A stretch of DNA of 64,000 nt from Pythium myriotylum (GCA_023091665.1 JALJCQ010000007.1:744001-808000), one strand, 5' to 3'; positions 39,201 to 49,200 are shown, counted from the first letter of the stretch. The notes: a model not told the origin generated them from the letters alone. Made by a program: numbers and translations.

Positions 39201-39807
39201 ACCGATCGCCGAGTGCAGTGAAATAAAGCGCCTTGACTCCATCAAAGGCCCCGCAGGCGGTGCTTGGGTATCCGTGGTCGATTTGGCCCCACAGAGACGA
39301 CGTGTTTACTCCAAAAACGGTCTCATCAAACGAATCGTTTACAAGAATGACTCCATGCCACTGAGGATCATCGATGCTGAAGCTTAGGGGAGTCGGAAGT
39401 ACGTCGACCGTCGCAACGGCGATTTCGCTTGAGTCTTGCACGACCTCCACGGAGCCATTCTCTACACGTTCGATACGAGCAATAAACTTGATCTCCTGGC
39501 TGCCTGTTTTTCGAGCCACCATCGTCATCATAGACGCGACAGGAGAGGCACTGGAGAACACCAGCTCGCTCGGCGTGAACAAAATCGAGTTGCTAACGGG
39601 GATCACACGCACTTGGTTCTCCGTTTCGTTTCCCGCAAGATAAAGTCGCAGCTCCACGTGTGTAATAGTCTCGTTAGCAGCGACATGATCCGGCAAGAAC
39701 GGAGGGTAGAACTCGAAAGCGGACGCGACTGTCGAACATATCCACGCTACCGCGACGAGGAGCACTCTTCCTCTGCGAGGCTCATGAGCCCACCGGCAGC
39801 ACCTCAT
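36238..39807 (-). CDS. Large secreted reelin-like protein
   Basis: Encodes 1189 aa, intronless. A signal peptide (LLVAVAWICSTVASA) begins it. A reelin-type subrepeat follows (SFDETVFGVNTSSLWGQIDH, then CGAFDGVKALYFTALGDRSA and CEQVDKGEEVVLSYLPV). The middle has several repeated beta-rich units with Pro/Thr turns (FQFTYTPTTVTNEFVVTISP), like chitobiase/hexosaminidase-type accessory repeats. A second large domain starts LLHDDFKSCLDSSKWTTITS and looks like a laminin-G/GH16-type jelly roll. Many N-glycosylation sequons and paired cysteines fit an extracellular protein; no C-terminal membrane segment is seen. It may be a wall or surface adhesin; no enzymatic residues could be identified. Confidence 0.75.
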   Translation of the reverse strand: MRCCRWAHEPRRGRVLLVAVAWICSTVASAFEFYPPFLPDHVAANETITHVELRLYLAGNETENQVRVIPVSNSILFTPSELVFSSASPVASMMTMVARKTGSQEIKFIARIERVENGSVEVVQDSSEIAVATVDVLPTPLSFSIDDPQWHGVILVNDSFDETVFGVNTSSLWGQIDHGYPSTACGAFDGVKALYFTALGDRSATTKPLSLLGFDGKIHFHQLYGYRSGQDYDGTGDNRISCEQVDKGEEVVLSYLPVNQSESNASAWIPLQEDPLLSPGDKSFAPYSVILPRAAMHSNARFRWQQKTHSSFPVDPVPGLTIKALLAGENDNTSVSGGLGVNERELWQVRNLFDQWALDDVRLEVRLNPPVFQYIGDNSSEIITVSTIAGDVNMSVDHAIVQVDSPVVNTWTEYAVGDGTHPFPTCDIANAVSANTVQTVRLDQSGYIHAVACLDVHGDASVVVSSFPTRSQRILVIARPPLVTTTVDTTTSVDAWTVRLQCTGCAFMRYTAFSAPTYNIWEDVLSDDVVSRIAPSCSYGNLVNGSDGSFQLSSNNRIFAIACGRSLIPSDITQSSALNVAPRAPTFQFTYTPTTVTNEFVVTISPPTGSVLGVVYTIGDSNTVDPSCPLPENARTGSAIVTVRASDVIRAMSCCVKVHCVESDIAVWGPIQVRAVAPIFSMGCSNMKPLTMMVHVSPITLNAWIQYQIGKPSNPLDCVETDRSPFTSSGEIEVAMQSTSVFAVSCLSGLLPSDLVEIPVDVDQCCAGIQSYLYPSCAHVLLLHDDFKSCLDSSKWTTITSQWGGDDVNGGVHADNVHCILGDAHVKPLLQLSAHGDLFPGTTPVGNKWVDSDGSLQPRTFDDMYLEWALDGVSPTPCNDPSRCPARRVGAAIQTTMLKENAGVMVVRLKPCEKFGTLTQIWWGDYTSREDETLQEVPFLPLWKAGMYQAKTTSQVSFVVSSPSLLPLDDDTVVVDGFIEVAMQWNATLGRSNLYVNGELVHKQSGVQSGPANEPLSIGVWFPNAVAGEPLFDSCDVLVDEVSVYKAEITGDRWCDYENVNQSAITCVTNADCEDWVFQNCFMPIHEALCIDHRIETIRQANATTNFDGSEEVTTDEVDTTDSESNDSAQEVPQWFCQFRLQPIVSQSDPTGSLSSTTEMSERVVQLQWPTEEGPTDIDEPESAVDEEF

Positions 39808-39994
39808 GGAGCTCGTACGTTCTCTCAGTACGAGGGAATCGTTAGGAGACGCAGGTTTGAAGTTCCTAGCCTGCTCTTACCGCCCAGACGCAAGTTAAGT
39901 TTGGCGATCTTATCAGAGACCCAAAATTGGAGGGTAAAGAGCCAGCGGGGGTCACTTACAGAATTAGCGTCCTGGTGCCTACTCCTCAGTCGGT

Positions 39995-40921
39995 TCACCG
40001 ATTGCTCTCGAACCGCCTGGCCAGCTCGTCGACGCGCGACTTGAGGCTCGCGCACTCGAGCTTGGCATTCTCTAGAGCCCTGAGGGTCGCGCTTCCTTGT
40101 ACGAGCTTGGTGGCTCGAAGCTGGTCTTCAACGATGCCGAGATTGTTCTCCAGTCGCCCAACATGGTCTTCGAGAGCGTGGAGCCGAACCATCGCCTCGT
40201 CGCGCGACAGAAAGTTGCGGAAGAGCACCTTCTCGAGCTTCTGGTAGTCTGTCTCCACGCTCGTGAGCTCGTTCTGGATCACGCGGAACTCCTCCTCGCG
40301 CTCAGCGAGATCATGTTGCTTGACGCTCAGCAGCACCATGCACTTGAGCACGCGGTTGCTGTCGGTGGCGGCAACAAAGCTGTCCAGCGTCGCGTCGTCC
40401 TTTGGGGTTTTGCCTTTGAGAATGAGCCGCACGGCGTCGCCACTGAGCCCGATGGCGCCCCCCACGCGGCCCTTGACAGCCGCGACCGTCGCGGTCGTCG
40501 GGAACAGGAACTCGTAGAGAGACTTGCCGCGCGAGGCCTGGAGCAGCACGTGCTCGCTGTCGATCTCCTTGACGTCGATGGCGAGGCGCTGGGCCACGGC
40601 CGCGGGCTTGACAACGGCCGGCGCTTCGACGTGGTCGTCCTCTTCGCTCTTGTGCTCGGTCGCGGCCGCGGCCTTGTGGAAGCTCGCGTTCTTGAGCAGC
40701 ATGAGCTTGGCGCCGTCCGCGAGCTCGGCGCCTCGCGCCGCCGTGAGCTCTCTGCCGCGGAAGAGCAGCTTCTGGTGCGCCACCGCCACGCCCGAGCGCT
40801 GCGCGACGGCCTCGCGCAGCCTCTCGAGCCACGCGGCGTCGGCGGCGGGCGGCGCCATCGCCACGGCGAGCGCCTCCTTGCCGTGGACCACAGTCACGTG
40901 CCAGTCGCCATTGCCCTCCAT
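39995..40921 (-). CDS. Tandem ubiquitin-like domain coiled-coil protein
   Basis: Encodes 308 aa. The first ubiquitin-like fold covers residues ~6-76 (HQKLLFRGRELTAARGAELA, then DGAKLMLLKN, the usual end of a UBL). A second lies at ~110-200 (LYEFLFPTTATVAAVKGRVG; VRLILKGKTPKDDATLDSF; MVLLSV). The remaining ~100 residues are a coiled coil rich in Glu/Arg. The UBL-plus-helical tail recalls BAG-family and ubiquilin-like adaptors, but no BAG or UBA signature is clear. It lacks a C-terminal Gly-Gly, so it would act as an integral UBL adaptor rather than a conjugated tag. Confidence 0.7.
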   Translation of the reverse strand: MEGNGDWHVTVVHGKEALAVAMAPPAADAAWLERLREAVAQRSGVAVAHQKLLFRGRELTAARGAELADGAKLMLLKNASFHKAAAATEHKSEEDDHVEAPAVVKPAAVAQRLAIDVKEIDSEHVLLQASRGKSLYEFLFPTTATVAAVKGRVGGAIGLSGDAVRLILKGKTPKDDATLDSFVAATDSNRVLKCMVLLSVKQHDLAEREEEFRVIQNELTSVETDYQKLEKVLFRNFLSRDEAMVRLHALEDHVGRLENNLGIVEDQLRATKLVQGSATLRALENAKLECASLKSRVDELARRFESNR

Positions 40922-41957
40922 GTTGGTTCCGGTCAGGAGATCTGGATGCTACATTCGTGCAACCTTGGATGGTGGAAACGTAACCTCTGGACTGTACCCA
41001 TGTTCCGGATCCGTACCCCCTTCCTGTTCCTGACTTCAACCTCGAGCTGCGCGAAGATCCGTTCTGGAGCGAGGGAGCCAGCACCGCCGTTCGTGTAATG
41101 GAATGCTGACTGGCGACAGGCCCGTCTCGGGGTGTTCTCGCTCTGAATAAGAACGAGAACGAAAAACAAAGACAAAACAAAGGTTCGAAAATAACTGGGG
41201 TCTCGTGCTGCCCCCAGCCAGTCGGAGCAACGGCCTCTCGCTCTCCATGGCGTTTTTTTTTCGTCCATGAACTCCTTGCTCGATGCAAAAACGTAAATAA
41301 AAATCGTTTTCGTTGAGGGCAAAAGAAAGAAGAAAGGGCGGCGAACTGTACACTGGATCGCGTTCATGACGAGTACTGAACGGGGTTGGACTGAGATGGA
41401 CCTGTGAGGGAGGAGCGCGGACGTCGTCCGATCGAACTGGCACTTCAACGTGTGATCTGGACACGAGATGACGCCAGCCCACACCGACAGGCGGGCGTGC
41501 TGGGGCTCGTCTCGAGGGTTATAGTGGATGCTGGTCATCCGTCTTTTTTTTTTGTGGCCGAGAGCAGAAAACAGTAAATGACGGAGCGAGAGAGCAAGAA
41601 ACGAGAGCCCGTCGGCCACAACTCGCGCCTCAAGAGTTCAGACGCACACACGATAGGCGGTACTGCGTGCTGGGCGAGAGGATGTCCCGTCCACCGTTAA
41701 AAGAGAAGATCCCAGGTGCAATCGGTTCTGTGTAGCCAACTCCACAGAGAGCGTGTGGGCAAGGGACGGGGCGAGCGGACAGAGGAGACAAACGAGAGCC
41801 GCGTCTGACCTCCTGGACACGGAGACGGAGGCAGAGATCCGATCTCGAGTCGAGACCGAAGCTGCTCAAGAGATCATTCGCCAACTTGCCCTCGAGCAAC
41901 TATCCTCCTCCCAAGAGCTCTCTCTCTCTCTCTCTCTCCATCCACTTTCCATCAACC
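40922..41957. other. 1.0-kb divergent intergenic region
   Basis: Lies between two genes pointing apart (308-aa UBL protein and the 202-aa protein). Contains several A/T homopolymers and a (TC)n tract at about 41920-41938 just before the downstream ATG. No gene supported. Confidence 0.5.
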
Positions 41958-42634
41958 ATGGACCACCCCACCCTCACGAAGAACAAGTCGTTCGACGAGT
42001 TCCTCCAGGATATCACCTTCGACGAACTCGACGAGCAGCTCGTGCAGCAGGACTACGTCCTGTGCAAGAGCTACGACATCGCACCGCTCGATATTGTCGC
42101 GCCAACCACCAGCAGCGGTCCCCACCGCATCAACGATGAGCCCATGGAGTCCCCGACGACTGTGGATCTCACGACGAGCCGGTACAACACCAAGGCCCCA
42201 CTGCGCCACGGCAAGCAGCCAAGCATCCCGCCCTCGCGCCGCCGCGACCGCCGCCGCAACGAAGACCAGCGCGAGCGCGAGAACACCAAGCGCAAAATGA
42301 AGCAGGTGCGAATCATGCCTCTCTGTCCAGAAGATCGACACGACGCCCACTAACTCTCTATGGCAATCGCTAGGCCGACTTCCTCCGCATGCGCAGCCGC
42401 TGCTTCAAGACCGAGTTCCTGTTGCGCGATCACATCTGCCGCATCGTCGCGCGCGTGCGCCGCGAGCGCCACGTCGACGTCGAGGCCGCCATCGCGTCGC
42501 TGCCCGAGCCCGTGCGCGCCATCATCACACGCGCCGAGGCCTCCATGAGGCGCTACCGCGAGTTCACGGGCCAGAAGCACATCAGCGAGCAGCTCAACCG
42601 CTTGCCCTCGTGGCTCCCCACCGGCTATGAGTAG
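41958..42634 (+). CDS. Basic-helical protein of 202 aa, unknown, two exons
   Basis: Exons 41958-42305 and 42374-42634 (68-bp GT-AG intron, phase 0). The N-terminal 60 residues are acidic with amphipathic FDEFLQDITFDELDEQLVQQ. A strongly basic stretch spans the intron (PPSRRRDRRRNEDQRERENT then KRKMKQ). The C-terminal half is helical (FLLRDHICRIVARVRRERHV). An acidic N-terminus plus a basic helix suggests a transcription regulator, possibly a divergent bZIP-like protein, but no leucine zipper is evident. Pyrimidine-rich initiator-like sequence (CATCCACTTTCC) lies about 18 bp upstream of the ATG. Confidence 0.6.
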
Positions 42635-43206
42635 CCGCCGACAGCGTTTTCTGTTCCCGAGTGTGTGAGAGTGTGTTTTTTTCTTTCCTTTCATCCTGTC
42701 CAAGAACAGGCCGTGTAAAGCTCCTGGCCATGCCACAAAACAACGAGACTCCTTTTTTTTGTTCGCGCGTGTTTTGTTCTCGGCGTTTTTTGTTCTCCAT
42801 CAGCGCGTGGTCCATTCTCCGTTGGTGTCTCCAGGCAGCTGAGTCTGGGATCCTTGAACCGGCCACATGACGTTTGGCTGTCTCAACGGGAAGGTTGAAG
42901 TGATTCCAACGGCTGTCCCACGCCCCCCGGAGCTCTCCAGCACGTCCAGAATCGAAGCGTTTGCCGTTCCAGCGTCTGTTTATGCAGTTTATAGGGTATA
43001 CACGGTCTATTTTTGTTATTTACAAAACTTACTGGATGCTTGCTTTTTCCAGGAAAGAAGTTCGGTGGGTACGTGCGCATGCGGCCGCCACCACTTCCCA
43101 CGCCTTCCACGCGGCGGCGAGCGTCTAGCGAACTGCCCGCCACTATCCGCTTGAGCTCCTCGGCAGCTACACCCAACCTCACACACTAACTTCGATTGAC
43201 GACGCT
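42635..43206. other. Intergenic spacer
   Basis: 572 bp with several T homopolymers (for example near 42750 and 42787). It should hold a terminator and the START-like gene promoter. No gene supported. Confidence 0.5.
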
Positions 43207-44478
43207 ATGACGCACCGCCCGCTCAGCGAGCGCGTGCGCGAGAAACTGCTCGCGATGGCGCGCGCCAACAGCGAGAGCTTCGCGCGCTCGATGATGGCGG
43301 CGGCCGCGGCGCTCGACGACGCGCAGGACGTCGACGGACTCGAGTTCGTCGACTCGCTCAACGGACTCGACGTCTACGACGACGTGAGCCACGCCAAGGC
43401 CGTCGCGTCCACGCGCCTGCGCTCGTTCTGCCACCTCGACGCCGACATCCACGACGTCGCGCGCAAGCTCACGGCCACGGCGAGCGCGCGACGCCTGCCC
43501 GGCATCGTCGAGACGCGAGAGCTCTGCAGCGTGCTCTCGCCCGCCGAGACGGCGCCGCCCGAGAAAGAGTTCCCGGAGCGAGCCGGCGTCAACTGGTTCG
43601 TCGTCGACCGCGAGTCCACGCGAGACTCGATCGTGGCCAACAGTCGAAGCGAGGCCTTGAGGCAGCGCGTCTCCTCGCGCGACTCGAGCGACAACGTCGC
43701 GGTCGGCTACCTGGTGCTCTCGTACCAGGGCGTCTTCAAGCACCGCGGCCGTCGCGGATGGCTCCAGTGGTGCCAATCCATCGAGCTCTCGAGTTTCCCG
43801 CCGTGCCCGAAAGGAATCAAGCGAGGCGTTCTCTTCTCGAGCGGCATCGTGGCCGTCGAGTCGGCCACGCGCAAAGGACAAGTGAGCATGTGCTACGCCA
43901 TGGGCGTGGACCTGAGTGCGTGCGACCCGAGAGAGCGCCGGCTTCTGGAAAACGCCGTCTGGAAGCGTGTCATGAAGCTGGCGGCGCTCAAGAAGGCCAT
44001 GCTGCGAGAGTCGTCGTCGTCGTCGACCACGCTCTCGATCACGTCGGCCGAGTGGGCTGAGCAAGAGCAAGATGCCCCAGCGACGACCACTAGCCAATCC
44101 CAACAGAAAGTATCGCCCATGGCGAAGAAGCAGCCTGAGTGCGAGCCTACGACCAAGAGCTCTGACGACAAATACGAGACCAAGACCAAGACGCTGAAAG
44201 ACAAGCGTCGCCAACGTGCCCAGACCATGGAGCCCACGCCAACGTCTCCATGTCCGATCGAGCGCCCCCACAACCGCTCGCTCTTCCGAGAACCGAGCTC
44301 TCTCGAGTTCCGCTTGACATTCTACAACGACCCGGACGAGGACGTCCACGAGCTTCGCGACAGCGTCGCTGTGCTCGAAGATAACAGCAAAGAACCGCGA
44401 GGCTCGCGGTTCTCGTCTGTCTTCAAGGCCAGCAAGGGCAGTCGGCCGCTGAGTCGGTCATTCACTGGATGGCTCTGA
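43207..44478 (+). CDS. START-like domain protein
   Basis: Encodes 423 aa, intronless. The N-terminal 270 residues fit the START-like fold common in oomycetes. Conserved-looking pieces include VNWFVVDRESTRDSIVANSR, VAVGYLVLSYQGVFKHRGRR, WCQSIELSSFPPCPKGIKRG and VLFSSGIVAVES; the last two match the START part of two other genes in this window. The C-terminal 150 residues are low-complexity and Ser/Thr/Lys-rich, with no FYVE cysteines. START domains bind lipids or sterols; the ligand is unknown. The strong opposite-strand ORF is a shadow of its GC-rich codons. Confidence 0.7.
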   Translation: MTHRPLSERVREKLLAMARANSESFARSMMAAAAALDDAQDVDGLEFVDSLNGLDVYDDVSHAKAVASTRLRSFCHLDADIHDVARKLTATASARRLPGIVETRELCSVLSPAETAPPEKEFPERAGVNWFVVDRESTRDSIVANSRSEALRQRVSSRDSSDNVAVGYLVLSYQGVFKHRGRRGWLQWCQSIELSSFPPCPKGIKRGVLFSSGIVAVESATRKGQVSMCYAMGVDLSACDPRERRLLENAVWKRVMKLAALKKAMLRESSSSSTTLSITSAEWAEQEQDAPATTTSQSQQKVSPMAKKQPECEPTTKSSDDKYETKTKTLKDKRRQRAQTMEPTPTSPCPIERPHNRSLFREPSSLEFRLTFYNDPDEDVHELRDSVAVLEDNSKEPRGSRFSSVFKASKGSRPLSRSFTGWL

Positions 44479-45120
44479 CGAGATGAAGTGGCGTCGCGTT
44501 GTAAAGTATCAATTCCGCAAAAGAAGAGTTGGCGAGATGCAATAAGAAATGCAGACTTGTGTTAAGATTGCGATGACGAGTCCTGGACGAGTAATCGAAA
44601 GAGAATTCCACTTGAAGTAGTCGACTGAGTGGCCACTCACCCCTCTAGAGACGGAAGTGACTGCACTGGCCTGTCGGAGACTCAAGTCGCGGCATCCTCC
44701 AGCCTCAAGGTTCGCTACGGCCAATCCATCGGCTTGATCGCGTTGAAGTGGCCGAGTCATGATGTTTACAGCATATGATTGGATGAAAATGGATCCGCTG
44801 AAGCGTGTGTCACCTGAATACGAGATCTGGATTGGCTGAAATTCATGAAAAGATCATTTGAGAAGATCGCCATGCAGCCATTTCCACTTCAATTAATCAG
44901 AACGATGGGATATGCGTCATGGACTCATCCTGTGTATCTGTAGTGCCCTCTGAGGACCCATTGAGCGTTTGAATGCGAGTCGGCGTCCATCTGAGCCCCG
45001 TGTGTGGAACGGAAGAGCGTGGGATGAGATCGCACCGGATCTTTATCCTCGATAAGCAATCGATCGTCACGTAGGATCCCTTGCAGCAGGGATTCCGAAA
45101 AAATACTTTTCAAAAAAGTA
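44479..45120. other. Spacer left of the copia insertion
   Basis: 642 bp without recognisable genes; AT-rich toward the insertion point. Confidence 0.5.
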
Positions 45121-45125
45121 ATATT
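45121..45125. repeat. Left target-site duplication (ATATT)
   Basis: The five bases immediately left of the 5' LTR, ATATT, recur directly right of the 3' LTR at 51118-51122. Five bases is the normal copia duplication length. Confidence 0.9.
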
Positions 45126-45451
45126 TGAGACAGTTCCTCCATGTTTACTCTACGTTTACATGTGATTCCTGGGAATCAGTTGCCGGCGCGTCACCAAGGA
45201 TTGTGAGCGCCGGGCAATGATGGACGCCGCCACAAATGATGGCTGCCACCACGATTGATGGGTGAATAAATCCAGGCCATGTAGGACACAGAACTCTGCA
45301 GCGCTAGCTCCCTACACCCACCATTTTCATCCCAGGAAATATAGCTCATTCGGTCTTCTACCATCTACTGCTCAAGTCAACTCGCCCCTCCTAAGTCAAC
45401 CTCGGCCTCGCCTAAGTCCACCCTCGGTCCCGGCTAAGTCAACCCGTCTCA
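45126..45451 (+). repeat. 5' LTR of the copia element
   Basis: 326 bp, TGAGAC...GTCTCA. Contains a TATA-like AATAAAT near 45267 and an oomycete-type initiator at 45344-45360. Confidence 0.97.
45344..45360 (+). promoter_or_regulatory. Oomycete initiator inside the 5' LTR
   Basis: GCTCATTCGGTCTTCTA matches the same core as the elicitin gene initiator at 1222 (GCTCATTC.GTCTT). It would place the R region start about 110 bp before the LTR end. The identical copy in the 3' LTR is at 51010-51026. Confidence 0.75.
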
Positions 45452-45466
45452 CGTTATCAGCACTGA
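45452..45466 (+). promoter_or_regulatory. Putative primer binding site
   Basis: The sequence CGTTATCAGCACTGA directly follows the 5' LTR. The TATCAG core resembles the initiator-tRNA-Met-complementary sites of copia elements (TGGTATCAGAG). The tRNA cannot be fixed without the host tRNA set. Confidence 0.5.
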
Positions 45467-45737
45467 AACTCGCCGCCAAGCCGACCCGACCCGTCAGCCC
45501 GGACCTCTTGCCGACCCGTCGACTCGCCGATCCGACCCGCGCAGGCTGTTGGACCGCTCGCTGACGCGAACCTCTCGCCGTCCCTCTGCCCGCCGCGCAA
45601 GACCCGCTTGAACCCGACCCGTGGACTGTCCCCGGTCCCTGCGTTGGCCTGCCCGTTCAAGCCGAAGCCCCTGCTGTAATTGCCGTGGATCCGTGGCGTG
45701 GCCTCTAGCCGAGTTGCCTGCCCCCATTTCCGCTTGC

Positions 45738-46220
45738 ATGGGTACGAGTGCCGCCAAGACAACGAAGACGAAGAAGGTGCTCAACCTCTCCGCCGCTGGG
45801 CCAGCCGTCAAGACCGTCAAAGTCCGGAGCCGCCGCCGTTCTCGCCACGTCCAGACGTTCGACTCGCGCTCCGACTTCAAGCGCATCCGCTCCCTGAAGG
45901 AGGACGACCAGAAGGCGCTCGACAAGCTCCGTGACGACCTCCAAGCCTCCATCGAGCGCACGGTCCGGCTCCAGCACCGCTTCGTCGAGGAGCTCAACAA
46001 GCACGCCGTCGGCTGCAACCGCACGAAGGCGATCGTCAAGGCTCTCGGCATTCTCCCGTTCCATTCGGACTGCCAGCGCAAAGTCGTCGACACCGCCATC
46101 TTCGACATCTTGCGGTCGGACGAAATCGCTGCCAAGCAAGCCGCCGACGAAGCTGCGAAGAAGAGGCGCGAAGCGCACGACAAGAACTGCTTCTCCTGCT
46201 ACGCTTGTGTCAACTACTAG
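45738..46220 (+). CDS. Extra leader ORF of the copia element, unknown 160-aa protein
   Basis: Runs ATG to TAG between the 5' LTR and gag-pol, 40 bp ahead of the gag-pol ATG and in a different frame. The N-terminus is basic (AVKTVKVRSRRRSRHVQTF). A helical, charged middle follows (LKEDDQKALDKLRDDLQASI). The end is Lys/Ala-rich with a cysteine trio (CFSCYAC). No family recognised. It could be a nucleic-acid-binding accessory protein, a split-off part of gag, or a captured host fragment. Most copia elements have no ORF here. The longer in-frame reading from 45621 lacks an ATG near its start. Confidence 0.6.
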   Translation: MGTSAAKTTKTKKVLNLSAAGPAVKTVKVRSRRRSRHVQTFDSRSDFKRIRSLKEDDQKALDKLRDDLQASIERTVRLQHRFVEELNKHAVGCNRTKAIVKALGILPFHSDCQRKVVDTAIFDILRSDEIAAKQAADEAAKKRREAHDKNCFSCYACVNY

Positions 46221-46260
46221 CTTGTAACTTGTTCTAAAAGACACTTAGTTCGTTTCCAAA

Positions 46261-49200
46261 ATGTCTGACTTGGAAAAACTCAAGTTCCCAGCACTTGATG
46301 TTGCTGGAACGAACTACATCGTTTGGGCACTTGAGGCGTACAACTACCTCTGTGCCGATGGTCTTGGAGCAACGGTTGACCCCGCGTTTGTCGTACCTGT
46401 TACAAGCAATGCTCAAGCAGAAGAGAGACGTCGGAATGCTGCCCGTGCTGTGTGCCTGATCCTCAGGCACTTGCACAAGGACTTGAAGTTCAACTACTTG
46501 GAAGAACAGAACCCTGCCGTGATATGGCAGAGTCTGAAGCTTCGGTTTGACACTGACCGGAAGCAAGCAATGCTGCCTTTGCTGAACGACGAGTGGAATA
46601 AGTCGTGCTTTTACAACTTCAAGACGGTAACAGAGTACACGACAAAGCTTTATGGCGTCACGAGCGAGCTGTCATGGTGTGATCGCAAGATCACTGAGGC
46701 TGAGAAGATTGAGAAGACTCTGACGACTTTCCACCCGTCAGAACGTATCCTGGCGATGCAGTACAGACGCATGAACCATGACACCTTCGACAAGCTTGTT
46801 GCTGTGCTGTTGCTCGACGAGAAGCACGGCTTGCTGCTCCAACGCAATCATGATGAGCGCCGCTTGCCCCCAACACCTGGTTCCACACCCGAAGTGAACT
46901 ATGGTGATGCTGGTGGACAGAACCAGCAGAAGCAAAAGCGCGGAGGCAAGAAGCAGTGGAAAGGACGGCACGGCAAGCGTGGTGGCTATCGGAACGCCAA
47001 GCCCCATGCGAGGAACGGACGCAAGGTGACATCACAGAAGGACGCATGCCACAAGTGCGGGCTGTTCGGACACTGGGCCAAACAGTGCAATACGCCTGCA
47101 TTCCACTGTAAGTTGTATCAACAGTCTCAGCATGCAAAGTCCACTGACAGTACAAAAGGCAAGAAGACAGTCTCCGGCAAGAGAGTCTCGTTCATGTCCG
47201 ACTTCTCCGATGACAGTGAAAGCGAAGAATCGCACTGTGTTGAGAGCTTCGTTAGCGTAGTCGCTGAAGGGGGAGATGGGGCCTTGTGTCTCATCGACTC
47301 CGCTACGACGCATGTTATACTCAACGAAAAACAGTTCTTTGTCAGTCTTGATCCCTCTCTAGCACCGAGTAGCGTTACGACTGTGGGTGGATCGAGTCCG
47401 ATCGCGAAGGCAGCTGGACACGCCCGCATTGCTTTGCCGAATGGCACTGTGATTGACGTCCAAAGGGCTGTGTACGCGCCAGCATCCCCTCGTAACTTGC
47501 TCAGCTTCCATGATCCGCGGAAGAATGGCCTCCACATCCACACGGCGACCTCGTCGGATGGAGCAGAGTGTCTAAGGCTAGTGGACAAGGACGGAAATGT
47601 GATGGAGGAGTGCTCACAGGCTGGCAATGGCCTATACTTCTCGCACATCAAACCCACGTCTTCGCTCAACGCCACCTACCTTGCAGAAGTGCCTTCACAC
47701 ACCGACAAGGATGCGTTGCTGTTATGGCATGATCGCATGGGCCATCCAGGACGAGGAATGTTGAAAAAGATTACCAAGGCCGTTCGGGGCATACCTTTGA
47801 GTGCTCTTAGTATCCCAAGGCGTCTCCCTCGGGTCTGCCCGCCTTGCACGATGGGGAAGCTTCCGAACAAGAAGAAGAATTCGTTCTCCAGAGAGAAGTT
47901 CAAGCCTCACAGCCACTTCGAGACCCTCGTGAGCGACGTGTGTGGGCCCATCTCGCCACCCTCAGGACCATTCAGCTACTATATGGTGGTGAAGGACACA
48001 TCGGCGCGCTTCCCCAAGGTACAACTCCTCACTTCCAAGAACGAGGTGATGCCAAAGCTGCTTATCGCCATCATCCAGCTGAAGGCACAGTTCCCAAGTC
48101 GCCCCATCAGGAACGTCCGCGTCGATAATGCCTCGGAGTATGTCTCGAAGTCATTTCAAGAGTTCTGCGCCTCGTCCGGCATAACTTTGGAGACCTCTGT
48201 ACCCTACGCACACAACACGAACGCTGAGAATTTCGTGAAGCTTGTGCAGATGGTAGCTCGCCCCCTACTCCTTCGTTCAAATTTACCTATGTCGTGTTGG
48301 GGACATGCTGTACTCCATGCTGGCGACCTTCTCCTGTACAGACCGTCAGCTGAGAATGTTCTGTCACCGTACGAACTTGCGCATGGCTTCTCGCCGTCTG
48401 TCGCACACCTGAGGATCTTTGGCTGCGCGGTGTATGTGCCCATACCGCCTCACCAAAAGTCTAAGTTCGGACCGAAACGACAACTTGGAATCTATGTTGG
48501 CTTTCAGTCGCCATCTATCATCCGGTATCTAAGTCCCGAGACTGGTGACTTGTTCGTCGCTCACATCACTATGTGTGAGTTTGATGAGTCTACATTCCCA
48601 AAGCTGGGAAGCACTGAGGTTGATGACAGCCGCGATCAGTTCGACTTCGATCAGTCACGCACGAAGGAGTCCCACCGTGACCCATACACTGGTCAGGGGG
48701 AGAAGGATGTGCGTCGAATCCTACATCTCCACCGTATTGCGCAGAACGCTCCAGATGCCTTCGCGGCTACTGAGCGCGTAACGAGATCGTCGGTCAACGA
48801 AGCAACCAACTACCCAGCACCAGTAGCTGTCGATCCAACCCCAGCTACTGTGGTGGCGCCACAAAACAATAAACTTGGTCGCCCCAAAGGTGCCAAAGAC
48901 CTTGTGCCGCGGAAGCGTCGGACCAGAGCCGAGCTTCATGGTAGCGCAGTTGCTGTTGAGCCTCCTGCTGAGTCACACCCCGATGTCCATACTGGTGCGT
49001 CGGTGGATACGCTTGCAGAGGCCAACTTGAGTACGTTCCTTACTCTCAAGGATCAGGATGCCGACCCAACGACAATTGAAGATTGTCGAGCATCGCCCGA
49101 TTGGCCACAGTGGAAGGCTGCAATCAAGGCTGAGCTCCAATCGTTGCTGAATCGCAAAGTGTTTGGTAGTGTGCAAGAATGCCCTCCAAGTCATAAGCCG

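Noticed and set aside
40097..41098. 333-aa plus-strand ORF
   Set aside because: Antisense to the tandem ubiquitin-like gene, His/Arg/Glu-rich mirror composition.
43186..44349. 387-aa minus-strand ORF
   Set aside because: Antisense to the START-like gene, Arg/Leu/Val-rich without domains.
45262..45564. ORF starting inside the 5' LTR
   Set aside because: The same start recurs in the 3' LTR; it crosses the LTR end without domain content.
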